Source: an uncultured Ruminococcus sp. (GTDB taxonomy: Bacteria > Bacillota > Clostridia > Oscillospirales > Acutalibacteraceae). Taken from it: DNA of 38,805 nucleotides. This document shows positions 1 through 9,540 of the stretch, one piece after another (within the stretch, counting starts at the first letter, position 1; each line of letters starts with the position of its first letter). Below the pieces are notes generated by a model that worked only from the letters and a program-made list of their open reading frames with translations, searched no databases and had not been told where the DNA came from. The stretch is taken from contig CACYSI010000026.1 of the NCBI GenBank assembly GCA_902776975.1, positions 1-38,805 of the forward strand, given 5' to 3'. A program made the position numbers and the translations under genes.

Positions 1-1
1 G

Positions 2-1093
2 TTATCATCCACTCCGATTCAGAGCGCCGATGAAGTTGTCAAGGTCGGCGATCGTGTAGAACTGCTTATTATGAAGACCAACGACGTTGAGGGTACCATA
101 ATGCTCTCAAAGCGCAGAGTAGACGCCCAGAAGGGTTTTGAGGAGCTTCAGAAGGCTTATGACGAGAAGCAGATCCTCACCGGTCTCGTGACCGAGGTCG
201 TATCCGGCGGCGTTATAGCTGTAACTAACGATATCCGCGTGTTCATCCCCGCTTCACAGGCTACCTTAGAGCGTGACGCTAACCTTGAGGATCTCAAGGG
301 TCAGGAGGTCAAGTTCCGTCTGATCGAGATGTCACAGCGCGGCAGAAGAAGAAAGATCATCGGCTCTATCAAGAGTGTTCTCCGTGAAGAGGCAGCCGCT
401 AAGCGCGCTGAGTTCTGGGAGAACTGCGAGGTTGGCAAGACTTATACAGGCGTAGTTCGTACACTGACATCCTACGGCGCTTTTGTAGATCTCGGCGGAG
501 TATCGGGCATGATCCACATCTCCGAGCTCTCATGGCTGCGCATCAAGCATCCCAGCGAGGTCGTCAACGTAGGCGATACCGTTGAGGTATATATCAAGGA
601 CATCAACCCCGAGACCAAGAAGATATCTCTGGGTTATAAGAAGACCGAGGACAATCCCTGGACTATTCTTGAGAGAGATTATCCTGTCGGCACCGTTGTC
701 AAGGCTAAGGTAGTCGGTCTGACCGCTTTCGGCGCTTTCGCCAACATCATCCCCGGCATCGACGGACTTATCCATATCTCTCAGATTTCCAACAAGCGTA
801 TCGAGAAGCCCGCAGACGAGCTTTCGGTAGGTGATGAGGTAGAGGCTAAGATCACAGGCATCGACTTCGATAAGAAGCGTGTCAGCCTGTCAATCCGCGC
901 TCTCCTGCCTGATTCAAGACCCGCTCCTGTTGCTGACGAAGCTCCCGCTGAGGATGAAGTCGTAGCTGTAGCTGAGCCTGACGCCGAACCCGTTATCCGC
1001 GAGCTTGAGGATGAGGTTCCCGCCGCTGAAGAAGCCGCTCCTGTTGAGGAAGCCGCTCCCGCTGCGGAAGAGACTCCTGCAGACGCAGAATAA
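2..1093 (+). CDS. rpsA: 30S ribosomal protein S1 / S1 RNA-binding domain protein (5' partial)
   Basis: The frame is open to the window edge, and residues encoded before the first ATG (position 71) complete an S1 domain, so the gene is 5'-truncated and 71 is not its start. One partial and three full S1 OB-fold repeats follow, centred near 200-360, 440-640 and 680-900; the last two carry the typical GAF and G-HIS cores. S1 domains bind mRNA and help load it on the 30S subunit. The tail (about 905-1090) is a low-complexity Ala/Glu/Pro stretch. In many Clostridia this protein is fused to the C-terminus of IspH; whether that holds here lies outside the window. A strong terminator follows directly. 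Confidence 0.9.
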   Translation, partial: LSSTPIQSADEVVKVGDRVELLIMKTNDVEGTIMLSKRRVDAQKGFEELQKAYDEKQILTGLVTEVVSGGVIAVTNDIRVFIPASQATLERDANLEDLKGQEVKFRLIEMSQRGRRRKIIGSIKSVLREEAAAKRAEFWENCEVGKTYTGVVRTLTSYGAFVDLGGVSGMIHISELSWLRIKHPSEVVNVGDTVEVYIKDINPETKKISLGYKKTEDNPWTILERDYPVGTVVKAKVVGLTAFGAFANIIPGIDGLIHISQISNKRIEKPADELSVGDEVEAKITGIDFDKKRVSLSIRALLPDSRPAPVADEAPAEDEVVAVAEPDAEPVIRELEDEVPAAEEAAPVEEAAPAAEETPADAE

Positions 1094-1104
1094 TAGCTTT
1101 TTAT

Positions 1105-1139
1105 CGGGCATCCCGTTGCGGATGCCCGTTTTTCTTTTA
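1105..1139 (+). terminator. Rho-independent terminator of rpsA
   Basis: A perfect 9-bp GC-rich stem (1105-1113 with 1120-1128) with a 6-nt loop is followed by a T-rich tract, 12 nt after the rpsA stop codon. Confidence 0.9.
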
Positions 1140-1174
1140 TTTATCTTATAGAGAATATTTATGTGATGATTATT

Positions 1175-1183
1175 TGGTACAAT
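1175..1183 (+). promoter_or_regulatory. Extended -10 promoter upstream of the ywlG-like gene
   Basis: TG-N-TACAAT (extended -10) lies at 1175-1183 with no convincing -35 box. Transcription would start near 1190, which favours the ATG at 1216 over the one at 1201. Confidence 0.45.
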
Positions 1184-1215
1184 AAAAGTAATAATATTTT
1201 ATGGGATATGATAAT

Positions 1216-1767
1216 ATGTTTGACAGGATAACAAATGATACCAAAGCTGTCTTCACACAGCTTATCGAAGCAGCAAAGTTGACTGAGGGATCTATCGTAG
1301 TTCTCGGGTGCTCTACCAGTGAGGTAGGCGGAGATCGAATAGGCACTCACTCCAGTATGGATGTGGCCGCGGCGATATATGACGGCTTTTTTGATTTGCT
1401 TAAGGACAAGGGCATATATCTTGCCGCTCAGTGCTGCGAGCATCTCAACCGCGCCCTGGTCGTAGAGCGTGAGCTTGCCGTCAAGCTCAATATCCCGATA
1501 GTCAACGCCGTACCTCAGCCAAAGGCGGGCGGCAGCAGCGCTACCACAGCGTATTCGAGATTTGAGGATCCGGTGTTGGTCGAGCATATCAAAGCCGACG
1601 CCGGTGTGGATATCGGCGGAACTCTTATAGGTATGCATCTTAAAGAGACTGCCGTGCCTCTCAGATTACCGCAAAAGAAGATCGGCGAGGCGTTTGTGGC
1701 GTCCGCTCGTACAAGAGCTAAGTTCATAGGCGGCGCTCGCGCTGTTTATGACGAAAATCTGTTGTGA
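1216..1767 (+). CDS. YwlG/TIGR01440 (DUF436) family protein
   Basis: This small soluble protein of about 183 residues matches the YwlG/DUF436 family, conserved in Firmicutes and of unknown biochemical function. Family features visible are the N-terminal GCSTSEVGG loop, the AAQCCEHLNRAL segment with paired cysteines, and a C-terminal conserved G-TLIGMHL region. No signal peptide or membrane segment is seen. An in-frame ATG at 1201 has no ribosome-binding site and would lie about 11 nt from the predicted transcription start, so 1216 is preferred. The HD-domain gene follows 11 nt downstream with a GTGAGGTG ribosome-binding site, so the two are probably cotranscribed. Confidence 0.85.
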   Translation: MFDRITNDTKAVFTQLIEAAKLTEGSIVVLGCSTSEVGGDRIGTHSSMDVAAAIYDGFFDLLKDKGIYLAAQCCEHLNRALVVERELAVKLNIPIVNAVPQPKAGGSSATTAYSRFEDPVLVEHIKADAGVDIGGTLIGMHLKETAVPLRLPQKKIGEAFVASARTRAKFIGGARAVYDENLL

Positions 1768-1778
1768 GGTGAATAGAT

Positions 1779-4640
<2,862 letters not shown>

Positions 4641-4664
4641 TTAAAATAGCATACAGTTGATTTT

Positions 4665-4694
4665 CCCTGTCCGTTCGGGCAGGGTTTTCTTTTT
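4665..4694 (+). terminator. Terminator downstream of ligA
   Basis: An 8-bp stem (4665-4672 with 4677-4684, one G-T pair) with a GTTC loop is followed by TTTTCTTTTT. It was probably the original ligA terminator, now displaced by the element at 4384-4640. Confidence 0.85.
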
Positions 4695-4704
4695 GTCCGG
4701 ACAG

Positions 4705-4734
4705 GTCATATTTCTGTCCAAGCCTTCATATGCT
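4705..4734 (+). promoter_or_regulatory. SigE-type sporulation promoter of spoIIIA
   Basis: GTCATATT (4705-4712) and CATATGCT (4727-4734) are separated by 14 nt, a close match to the mother-cell sigma-E consensus known from Bacillus (GTCATATT-N13-15-CATACAnT). It lies just after the ligA terminator and ends about 20 nt before the spoIIIAA start. In B. subtilis the spoIIIA operon is SigE-dependent. Confidence 0.7.
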
Positions 4735-4755
4735 TTAGTGAAAGGACTGAAACGA

Positions 4756-5682
4756 ATGAAATCAAAAAGTCTGGAAGTAATACTTGATAAACTGCCCGAA
4801 AATATCAGAGCGCCTCTGACAGAATGCAGACCTGCTTATGAGGACAGCATAACCGAACTGACGCTGAGATCCGGCAGACCCGTGTGCGTCTATCTCAGAG
4901 ACAAATTGATGTATGTAACTCAAAACGGATTACTTACCGATCATCCTCTGTCAGATCAGCTCATAAAAACCGAAGCTAAGGATATAGAGAATACCGTGCT
5001 GAAGCTTTGCGATTATTCTCTGTATGCGTATCAGAACGAGTTAAACAGTGGATTCATAACCATCGGTAACGGAGTCAGAGCCGGTATTTGCGGAACTGCA
5101 GTCATCAACGGTGACAGGATAACTAATATCAGGGATATCAGCTCGATCAATTTCAGAGTCGCCGGAGAAATAAAAGGTTGTTCAAGCGGGTTGCTCGGCA
5201 AGATCGATCCGTTGAGAGGTGTTTTGATATGCGGAGAGCCGTCAAGCGGAAAGACGACTCTTATTCGCGATATGGCTCGTGAACTGTCATACAGATACAG
5301 AGTCAGCGTTATAGACGAGAGACGCGAGCTGTCCGCTTCATCCCGCGGTAGGTTCGGATATGATCTCGGCTTATGCGATGTGTTCAGCGGTTATCCCAAG
5401 AGCGCGGCTGTTGTATCGGCAGTGCGCAGTATGGCTCCAGATATCATAGTTTGCGATGAGATAGGGGAGGAGTCGGATATACAAGCTCTGAGTTACTCTA
5501 TGGGCTGCGGAGCGGCGTTCATAGCGTCGGTACACGCCTCATCTATGGACGATCTTCGATCAAGAAAAGCGGTTGCTGAGATGATAGAGCTTTCTGCGTT
5601 CAGATATATAGTATTTCTATCCGGAAGAGCTGAACCCGGCAGAACAGAGAAGATATATGAGATGAGAGAAAGCGTTGCTTAG
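4756..5682 (+). CDS. spoIIIAA: Stage III sporulation protein AA (ATPase)
   Basis: SpoIIIAA is the cytoplasmic secretion-type ATPase of the SpoIIIA-SpoIIQ feeding-tube complex between mother cell and forespore. The 308 residues match the family length. The Walker A motif GEPSSGKT sits near residue 157, and a Walker B-like IIVCDEIGEE follows near residue 235. The start at 4756 has AAAGGA about 10 nt upstream; the open frame runs further up but only through the terminator and promoter. First gene of an eight-gene operon behind a SigE-like promoter; it overlaps spoIIIAB by 8 nt. Confidence 0.95.
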   Translation: MKSKSLEVILDKLPENIRAPLTECRPAYEDSITELTLRSGRPVCVYLRDKLMYVTQNGLLTDHPLSDQLIKTEAKDIENTVLKLCDYSLYAYQNELNSGFITIGNGVRAGICGTAVINGDRITNIRDISSINFRVAGEIKGCSSGLLGKIDPLRGVLICGEPSSGKTTLIRDMARELSYRYRVSVIDERRELSASSRGRFGYDLGLCDVFSGYPKSAAVVSAVRSMAPDIIVCDEIGEESDIQALSYSMGCGAAFIASVHASSMDDLRSRKAVAEMIELSAFRYIVFLSGRAEPGRTEKIYEMRESVA

Positions 5683-6142
5683 GCTTATTCTTTGTTTGTG
5701 TATAGTATTCAGCTCGGCTATAGCGGGGATACATTTATCTCAGAGGCTTGTCGGCAGGAGAGATACCTTGAAGTGCCTTGCGGATATGCTCAGGAGAGCA
5801 TCGGTGCTTATCAGCTATAATTCGGGCGATCTGTACGAGGTTTTCTCGGATAATTTCGCCGGCTTTGATTTTGAGCGTACCGGAGCGTTCGACACACAAT
5901 GGCGAGCATTTGCGGATTCTTTGTCTAAGCGAATAACTAATGAGGATATAATTCTGTTAAAGAATTTTGCTGACGGCATAGGAGCCGGCGATACTGACTC
6001 GTTGAAAAAACACTTCGAGCTTTATTTAACACTGCTTGATGAACAGATATCCCGTTCACAGTCCGATATCGATACTAAGTCCAAGATGTACAGGATCATA
6101 CCTGTATCTGTAGGTCTTATTATTTCGATTCTGATTATTTGA
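5675..6142 (+). CDS. spoIIIAB: Stage III sporulation protein AB
   Basis: A 155-residue protein with an N-terminal hydrophobic segment (about 1-20) and a C-terminal membrane segment (IIPVSVGLIISILII), separated by a helical region, the SpoIIIAB layout; its core resembles type II secretion GspF-like domains. It starts at TTG inside the end of spoIIIAA, implying translational coupling. Identification rests on operon position and topology plus the conserved core (ADMLRRASVLISYNSGDLYEV). Confidence 0.88.
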   Translation: MLRLILCLCIVFSSAIAGIHLSQRLVGRRDTLKCLADMLRRASVLISYNSGDLYEVFSDNFAGFDFERTGAFDTQWRAFADSLSKRITNEDIILLKNFADGIGAGDTDSLKKHFELYLTLLDEQISRSQSDIDTKSKMYRIIPVSVGLIISILII

Positions 6143-6168
6143 GCGAGGTATAAAAGGATGGAAATATA

Positions 6169-6363
6169 ATGGATGTTGATATGATATTCAAGATAGCCGC
6201 TATCGGAATCATAGTGGCTATCCTCAACCAGCTTTTGATACGAAGCGGCAGAGAGGAGCAGGCGCTGCTGACTACTATCGCGGGACTTGTGGTGGCTTTG
6301 ATGATGATCATAGCTCAGATCAGCGATCTGTTCAGCTCGGTCAAGAGCACCTTCGGTCTATGA
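6169..6363 (+). CDS. spoIIIAC: Stage III sporulation protein AC
   Basis: A 64-residue protein with two hydrophobic helices joined by a short polar loop (IRSGREEQA), the expected size and topology of SpoIIIAC, a small membrane component of the SpoIIIA channel complex. The stop overlaps the start of spoIIIAD in an ATGA arrangement. It fits the order AA-AB-AC-AD exactly. Confidence 0.93.
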   Translation: MDVDMIFKIAAIGIIVAILNQLLIRSGREEQALLTTIAGLVVALMMIIAQISDLFSSVKSTFGL

Positions 6364-6746
6364 GTATACTTGCGGTCTGCGGCGCAGCGATCATTACCGC
6401 CGTCATGGCGTTGCTCCTGCGTCAGAAAAGTCCTCACAGCGCTCTTTTACTATCCATAGCCTCAGGCACCGTTATAATGCTGAGCCTGCTGAGAGATATC
6501 CCCGATATCATAACGGGAGTGAACGCTTTGCTCGGTTCTGCGGGGATAGACGGCGGCGATATCATCCTGTTGTTCAAGATAGTAGGTATATGCTTTGTGA
6601 CCGAGTTCACCTGTGACTGTGTATCCGAGGCGGGGCTTTTGTCGCTGTCTACTAATATCTCTTTTGCAGGTAAGATACTTGTGCTGGTTACATCTCTGCC
6701 TATGTTTGAACGCGTCATCTCCGTGATACAGGAGCTGAGCGGATAG
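6360..6746 (+). CDS. spoIIIAD: Stage III sporulation protein AD
   Basis: A 128-residue membrane protein with about four hydrophobic helices, including FKIVGICFVTEFTCDCVSEAG, a strongly conserved SpoIIIAD segment. It is part of the mother-cell membrane SpoIIIA assembly. It overlaps spoIIIAC by 4 nt and is followed immediately (0 nt) by spoIIIAE. Confidence 0.93.
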   Translation: MSILAVCGAAIITAVMALLLRQKSPHSALLLSIASGTVIMLSLLRDIPDIITGVNALLGSAGIDGGDIILLFKIVGICFVTEFTCDCVSEAGLLSLSTNISFAGKILVLVTSLPMFERVISVIQELSG

Positions 6747-7868
6747 ATGAAGCGTTTTATGATAGCTCTTGCGGCGTTGGTTATTTTACCTGTTATTTGC
6801 TCTTTCAGAGTCAGCGCCGAACAGATCGAGTTGTTTGAGGATGAAAAAAACCGTATAGAAGACAGCTTGTCGGATGAAGCCAAACAAGGCTTGCGTGATA
6901 TAGGCATAGACGGTATTGACGACGTCATCGGCGGCGGTATTGATACATCTAAGGTAACGGACGGTATCTTTGATATGCTTAAGCGGTACAGCTCGGCTCC
7001 GATTTCATCATTTGTTATTTTGATCGGAGTCATAATAATAACTTCGATAGCTGAGTCTTACACTTATTCGCTCAGATATACTCATACCAAAGAGGTCATG
7101 TCAGCGACTGTAAGTGTATTTACGGCTTCAGCGGTGATACTCCCTGTATCGCAGTTAGCCGCCGATACGGTAGCGGTGATACACAGCGCGTCATCTTTGA
7201 TGTTGTTATATCTGCCCGTAACCGCCGGCATAACAGCGTTCTCGGGCAAAGCTATAACCTCAGCGGGTTATTATGCCGCGGTCATAACGGGATCGGGACT
7301 GTTGTCAAAGCTCGCATCGTCCGTTCTCGCTCCGTTGCTGAATATATTTCTTTCGCTTTCGGTTTGCAGCGGTATCTCAGGAAGAATAAATCTCAGCGGA
7401 TTGACGGAAACCGCAGCCAAAGCCTTTAAGTGGACGCTGACCTTCGCTGTCAGTATGTTCGCGGCTGTAACAGGGCTTAATTCTGCCATGGCGGGAGCGG
7501 GAGATAACCTAGCCGGCAGAGCAACTAAGTTTGCTCTCAGCTCACTGATACCCATGATCGGGTCATCTCTCGCCGAGGCATATCAGTCGATACAGGGCAG
7601 TTTGGGATTGCTGAGATCGGGGCTGGGCGTATTTGTGATACTTACGGTGCTGATCACGTTTGCGCCGCTGTTGATACGCACTCTGCTGTGGTCTTTAGCC
7701 TTGAGCTGCGCAAAAATGACCGCCGACGCGTTCGGCGTATCTTCGGCGAGCCGCATATTCAACGCGATAACGACATTTCTATCTTCTCTAAGAGCTTTGT
7801 TGATCGCAGTAACGATAACGTTTGTTATCTCTTCCGCTGCAGTTATCAGAATAGGAGGAGCGATATGA
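6747..7868 (+). CDS. spoIIIAE: Stage III sporulation protein AE
   Basis: A polytopic membrane protein of 373 residues with an N-terminal signal-like segment ending near SFRVSA, an extracytoplasmic region of about 70 residues (DIGIDGIDDVIGGG), then several transmembrane helices from about residue 85 to the end. Size and topology match SpoIIIAE, the largest membrane subunit of the complex. Its stop overlaps the spoIIIAF start as ATGA. Confidence 0.94.
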   Translation: MKRFMIALAALVILPVICSFRVSAEQIELFEDEKNRIEDSLSDEAKQGLRDIGIDGIDDVIGGGIDTSKVTDGIFDMLKRYSSAPISSFVILIGVIIITSIAESYTYSLRYTHTKEVMSATVSVFTASAVILPVSQLAADTVAVIHSASSLMLLYLPVTAGITAFSGKAITSAGYYAAVITGSGLLSKLASSVLAPLLNIFLSLSVCSGISGRINLSGLTETAAKAFKWTLTFAVSMFAAVTGLNSAMAGAGDNLAGRATKFALSSLIPMIGSSLAEAYQSIQGSLGLLRSGLGVFVILTVLITFAPLLIRTLLWSLALSCAKMTADAFGVSSASRIFNAITTFLSSLRALLIAVTITFVISSAAVIRIGGAI

Positions 7869-8338
7869 AAACTCTTTCGGCTGCTTCTTTGTCGCTGTGC
7901 TGTGTTGTCGTTGCGGTATCGGTCATATCGCTGCTGATACCCCATAAGCGCACGACCAAGATGCTTAGCTTTGCCATAGGACTGTTTGTTATAGTTTCTG
8001 CGCTGAATGTATTATCGGGCTTATCAAACGTCGAAATTGATGATGCCGTAATTGGCGCGACTGAGTATTCCGGGATAAGCAGCGGAGATATAAACGACGC
8101 GGTGATCGGTATGACGGCAGAGGATCTGACGGTAGAGCTGAATGAACTGCTGAAGAACGAAGGTATAAACGCCGATGATATCTCGCTGACTCTCAAAATT
8201 TCCGATAACGGCAGAATATACGCGGCAAGAGTAATCATATATATAAGTAAAGACTACGCAAACAGGAGAGAAGATATAAGAAGTATAGTGTATAGGAATC
8301 TGTCAAAGGAGCCTGAGATATATGTTGCAGGGCAGTAA
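7865..8338 (+). CDS. spoIIIAF: Stage III sporulation protein AF
   Basis: A 157-residue protein with two N-terminal hydrophobic helices (about 5-28 and 36-55) followed by a soluble domain ending in a ring-building-motif-like alpha/beta fold (ADDISLTLKISDNGRIYAARVII). It is shorter than the B. subtilis protein. The start at 7865 is chosen for the ATGA overlap with spoIIIAE and the GGAGGAG just upstream; the frame extends upstream only within spoIIIAE. It overlaps spoIIIAG by 17 nt. Confidence 0.88.
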   Translation: MKTLSAASLSLCCVVVAVSVISLLIPHKRTTKMLSFAIGLFVIVSALNVLSGLSNVEIDDAVIGATEYSGISSGDINDAVIGMTAEDLTVELNELLKNEGINADDISLTLKISDNGRIYAARVIIYISKDYANRREDIRSIVYRNLSKEPEIYVAGQ

Positions 8339-8741
8339 GCTGAGCGCTGTGTTAGGCGACAGGCGAACTCTTAAGTGGGCGCTTATAATAGGAGCGGCGG
8401 CTGTAGCGCTTATATTTTTAACGTCAGTTGTTGATATATTCCCTTCTGACAGCTCCAAGGTCATAGACAGGTACGCATCACAGACAGAGAGCCGTTTGCT
8501 CGATATACTAAGCTCGATAGACGGGGTAGGTGAGGCTAAGATCTTTTTGACCATGGATAACAGCGGTGAGAATGTATATCTGAAAAACAGCGACAAAAAG
8601 ACAGTCAGCATCGAGCCAAAGGTTCGCGGCGTAGTGATAGTATGTGAAGGAGGAGATGATCCGATAGTTTCATCAAGGGTACTTGAAGCGGTGACCAAGG
8701 CTCTCAGCCTTAATTCGGATAAGGTATGTATAACCAAGTGA
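8322..8741 (+). CDS. spoIIIAG: Stage III sporulation protein AG
   Basis: A 139-residue single-pass protein: a short cytoplasmic N-terminus, a transmembrane helix at about 19-38 (WALIIGAAAVALIFLTSV), then an extracytoplasmic domain with the SpoIIIAG ring-forming core (LLDILSSIDGVGEAKIFLTM...VRGVVIVCEGGDDP). It is markedly shorter than the B. subtilis protein, mainly in the linker between helix and ring domain. SpoIIIAG forms a large ring in the intermembrane space. Confidence 0.92.
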   Translation: MLQGSKLSAVLGDRRTLKWALIIGAAAVALIFLTSVVDIFPSDSSKVIDRYASQTESRLLDILSSIDGVGEAKIFLTMDNSGENVYLKNSDKKTVSIEPKVRGVVIVCEGGDDPIVSSRVLEAVTKALSLNSDKVCITK

Positions 8742-8768
8742 AAATAAAATAAACAACGGAGGCTAAAC

Positions 8769-9314
8769 ATGAAGATAAAAAAACAACATATATTAGCTGC
8801 AGCATTGGTACTTGCGCTCGGAGCGGCGGTCTATCTCAACTGGCAGTTTTCGGGCACGCCGCTGATATCTCCGAGTTCAAAGGAACTGGGCGCGGCTACA
8901 TATGTCAGTAAGGACGCGACAGCTACCGCTGATGAGCCTGTGTCAAAGACCAATGCGGAGATGACGCCGGAGGGCAAGCTGGCAAAGGCGCGTACAGAGC
9001 GTACTCAGGCACAGGATAAGGCGCTCTCTGAGGCTAAGAACATCTTAGAGCTGTCTGACAGTTCGGATGAAGCTAAGGCTGAGGCGGTCAAATCGGCTGA
9101 CGCTATCGAGCAGAGGATACTTGCTCAAAGTATCGTTGAGAGTATTCTGGAAGCTAAGGGCTTTAACGGAGCCCTGTGCTACATTTCCGACGGCGGATGC
9201 ACAGTCACCGTACAAAAGGATGATCTTAAGGATGACTCGCCTGTGATCATCAAGGACGCTGTACTGTCACAGCTCGATATAGAATTCAATAATATTGTTA
9301 TCGTTGATGTATAG
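8769..9314 (+). CDS. spoIIIAH: Stage III sporulation protein AH-like
   Basis: A 181-residue protein with an N-terminal transmembrane helix (about 7-25, HILAAALVLALGAAVYL), a charged helical linker rich in Ala, Lys and Glu, and a C-terminal YscJ/FliF-like ring-building domain (RILAQSIVESILEAKGFNGALCYISDGGCTV). In B. subtilis SpoIIIAH binds forespore SpoIIQ across the intermembrane space. An ACGGAGG ribosome-binding site precedes the start. Last gene of the operon, ending just before a long hairpin. Confidence 0.92.
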   Translation: MKIKKQHILAAALVLALGAAVYLNWQFSGTPLISPSSKELGAATYVSKDATATADEPVSKTNAEMTPEGKLAKARTERTQAQDKALSEAKNILELSDSSDEAKAEAVKSADAIEQRILAQSIVESILEAKGFNGALCYISDGGCTVTVQKDDLKDDSPVIIKDAVLSQLDIEFNNIVIVDV

Positions 9315-9325
9315 ACGGTATACAA

Positions 9326-9354
9326 GAAAGCGTGCGCATCAAGCGCGCGCTTTC
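9326..9354. terminator. Long hairpin after spoIIIAH
   Basis: A 12-bp uninterrupted stem (9326-9337 with 9343-9354, one G-T pair) with loop ATCAA starts 12 nt after the spoIIIAH stop. It lacks a clear T-tract on either strand, so it may act as a 3'-end stabiliser or weak terminator. Confidence 0.5.
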
Positions 9355-9409
9355 GTCTACCCATCGCTCGTGCGCACGCAGTGCGCTACTGAGCGGGGAC
9401 TATGAATTA

Positions 9410-9511
9410 TTTTTTGTTTGACAAATGTTACCGCAATAATACAGTTTGTATATTTTATCTTTGCAAGCAATCAATTATACAGTTTGTTGTAATTCCCTGT
9501 CAAACAAAAAA
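9410..9511. repeat. Inverted-repeat block with paired internal direct repeats
   Basis: Perfect 14-bp inverted repeats (9410-9423 and 9498-9511) enclose 74 bp that contain an 11-bp direct repeat, ATACAGTTTGT, at 9439-9449 and 9477-9487. No coding potential. The right arm overlaps the -35 box of a minus-strand promoter and the T-tract of the pullulanase terminator. Confidence 0.5.
9474..9503 (-). promoter_or_regulatory. Near-consensus sigma-A promoter, minus strand
   Basis: On the minus strand TTGACA (9503-9498) and TATAAT (9479-9474) are 18 nt apart. Both hexamers are perfect. The predicted start near 9467 would give a transcript running toward and antisense to spoIIIAH; no gene is seen in that direction before 9314. 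Confidence 0.6.
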
Positions 9512-9532
9512 CGGACGGCTTTCACCGTCCGT
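9503..9532 (-). terminator. Terminator of the pullulanase gene
   Basis: An 8-bp perfect stem (9511-9518 with 9525-9532), read on the minus strand, is followed by a run of T (A-tract at 9503-9511 on the plus strand), 9 nt past the pulA stop codon. Confidence 0.85.
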
Positions 9533-9540
9533 TTAGCTGT

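Noticed and set aside
9361-9405. Small gene between spoIIIAH and pulA
   Set aside because: The stretch is palindromic GC-rich sequence with no start, ribosome-binding site or ORF of note.
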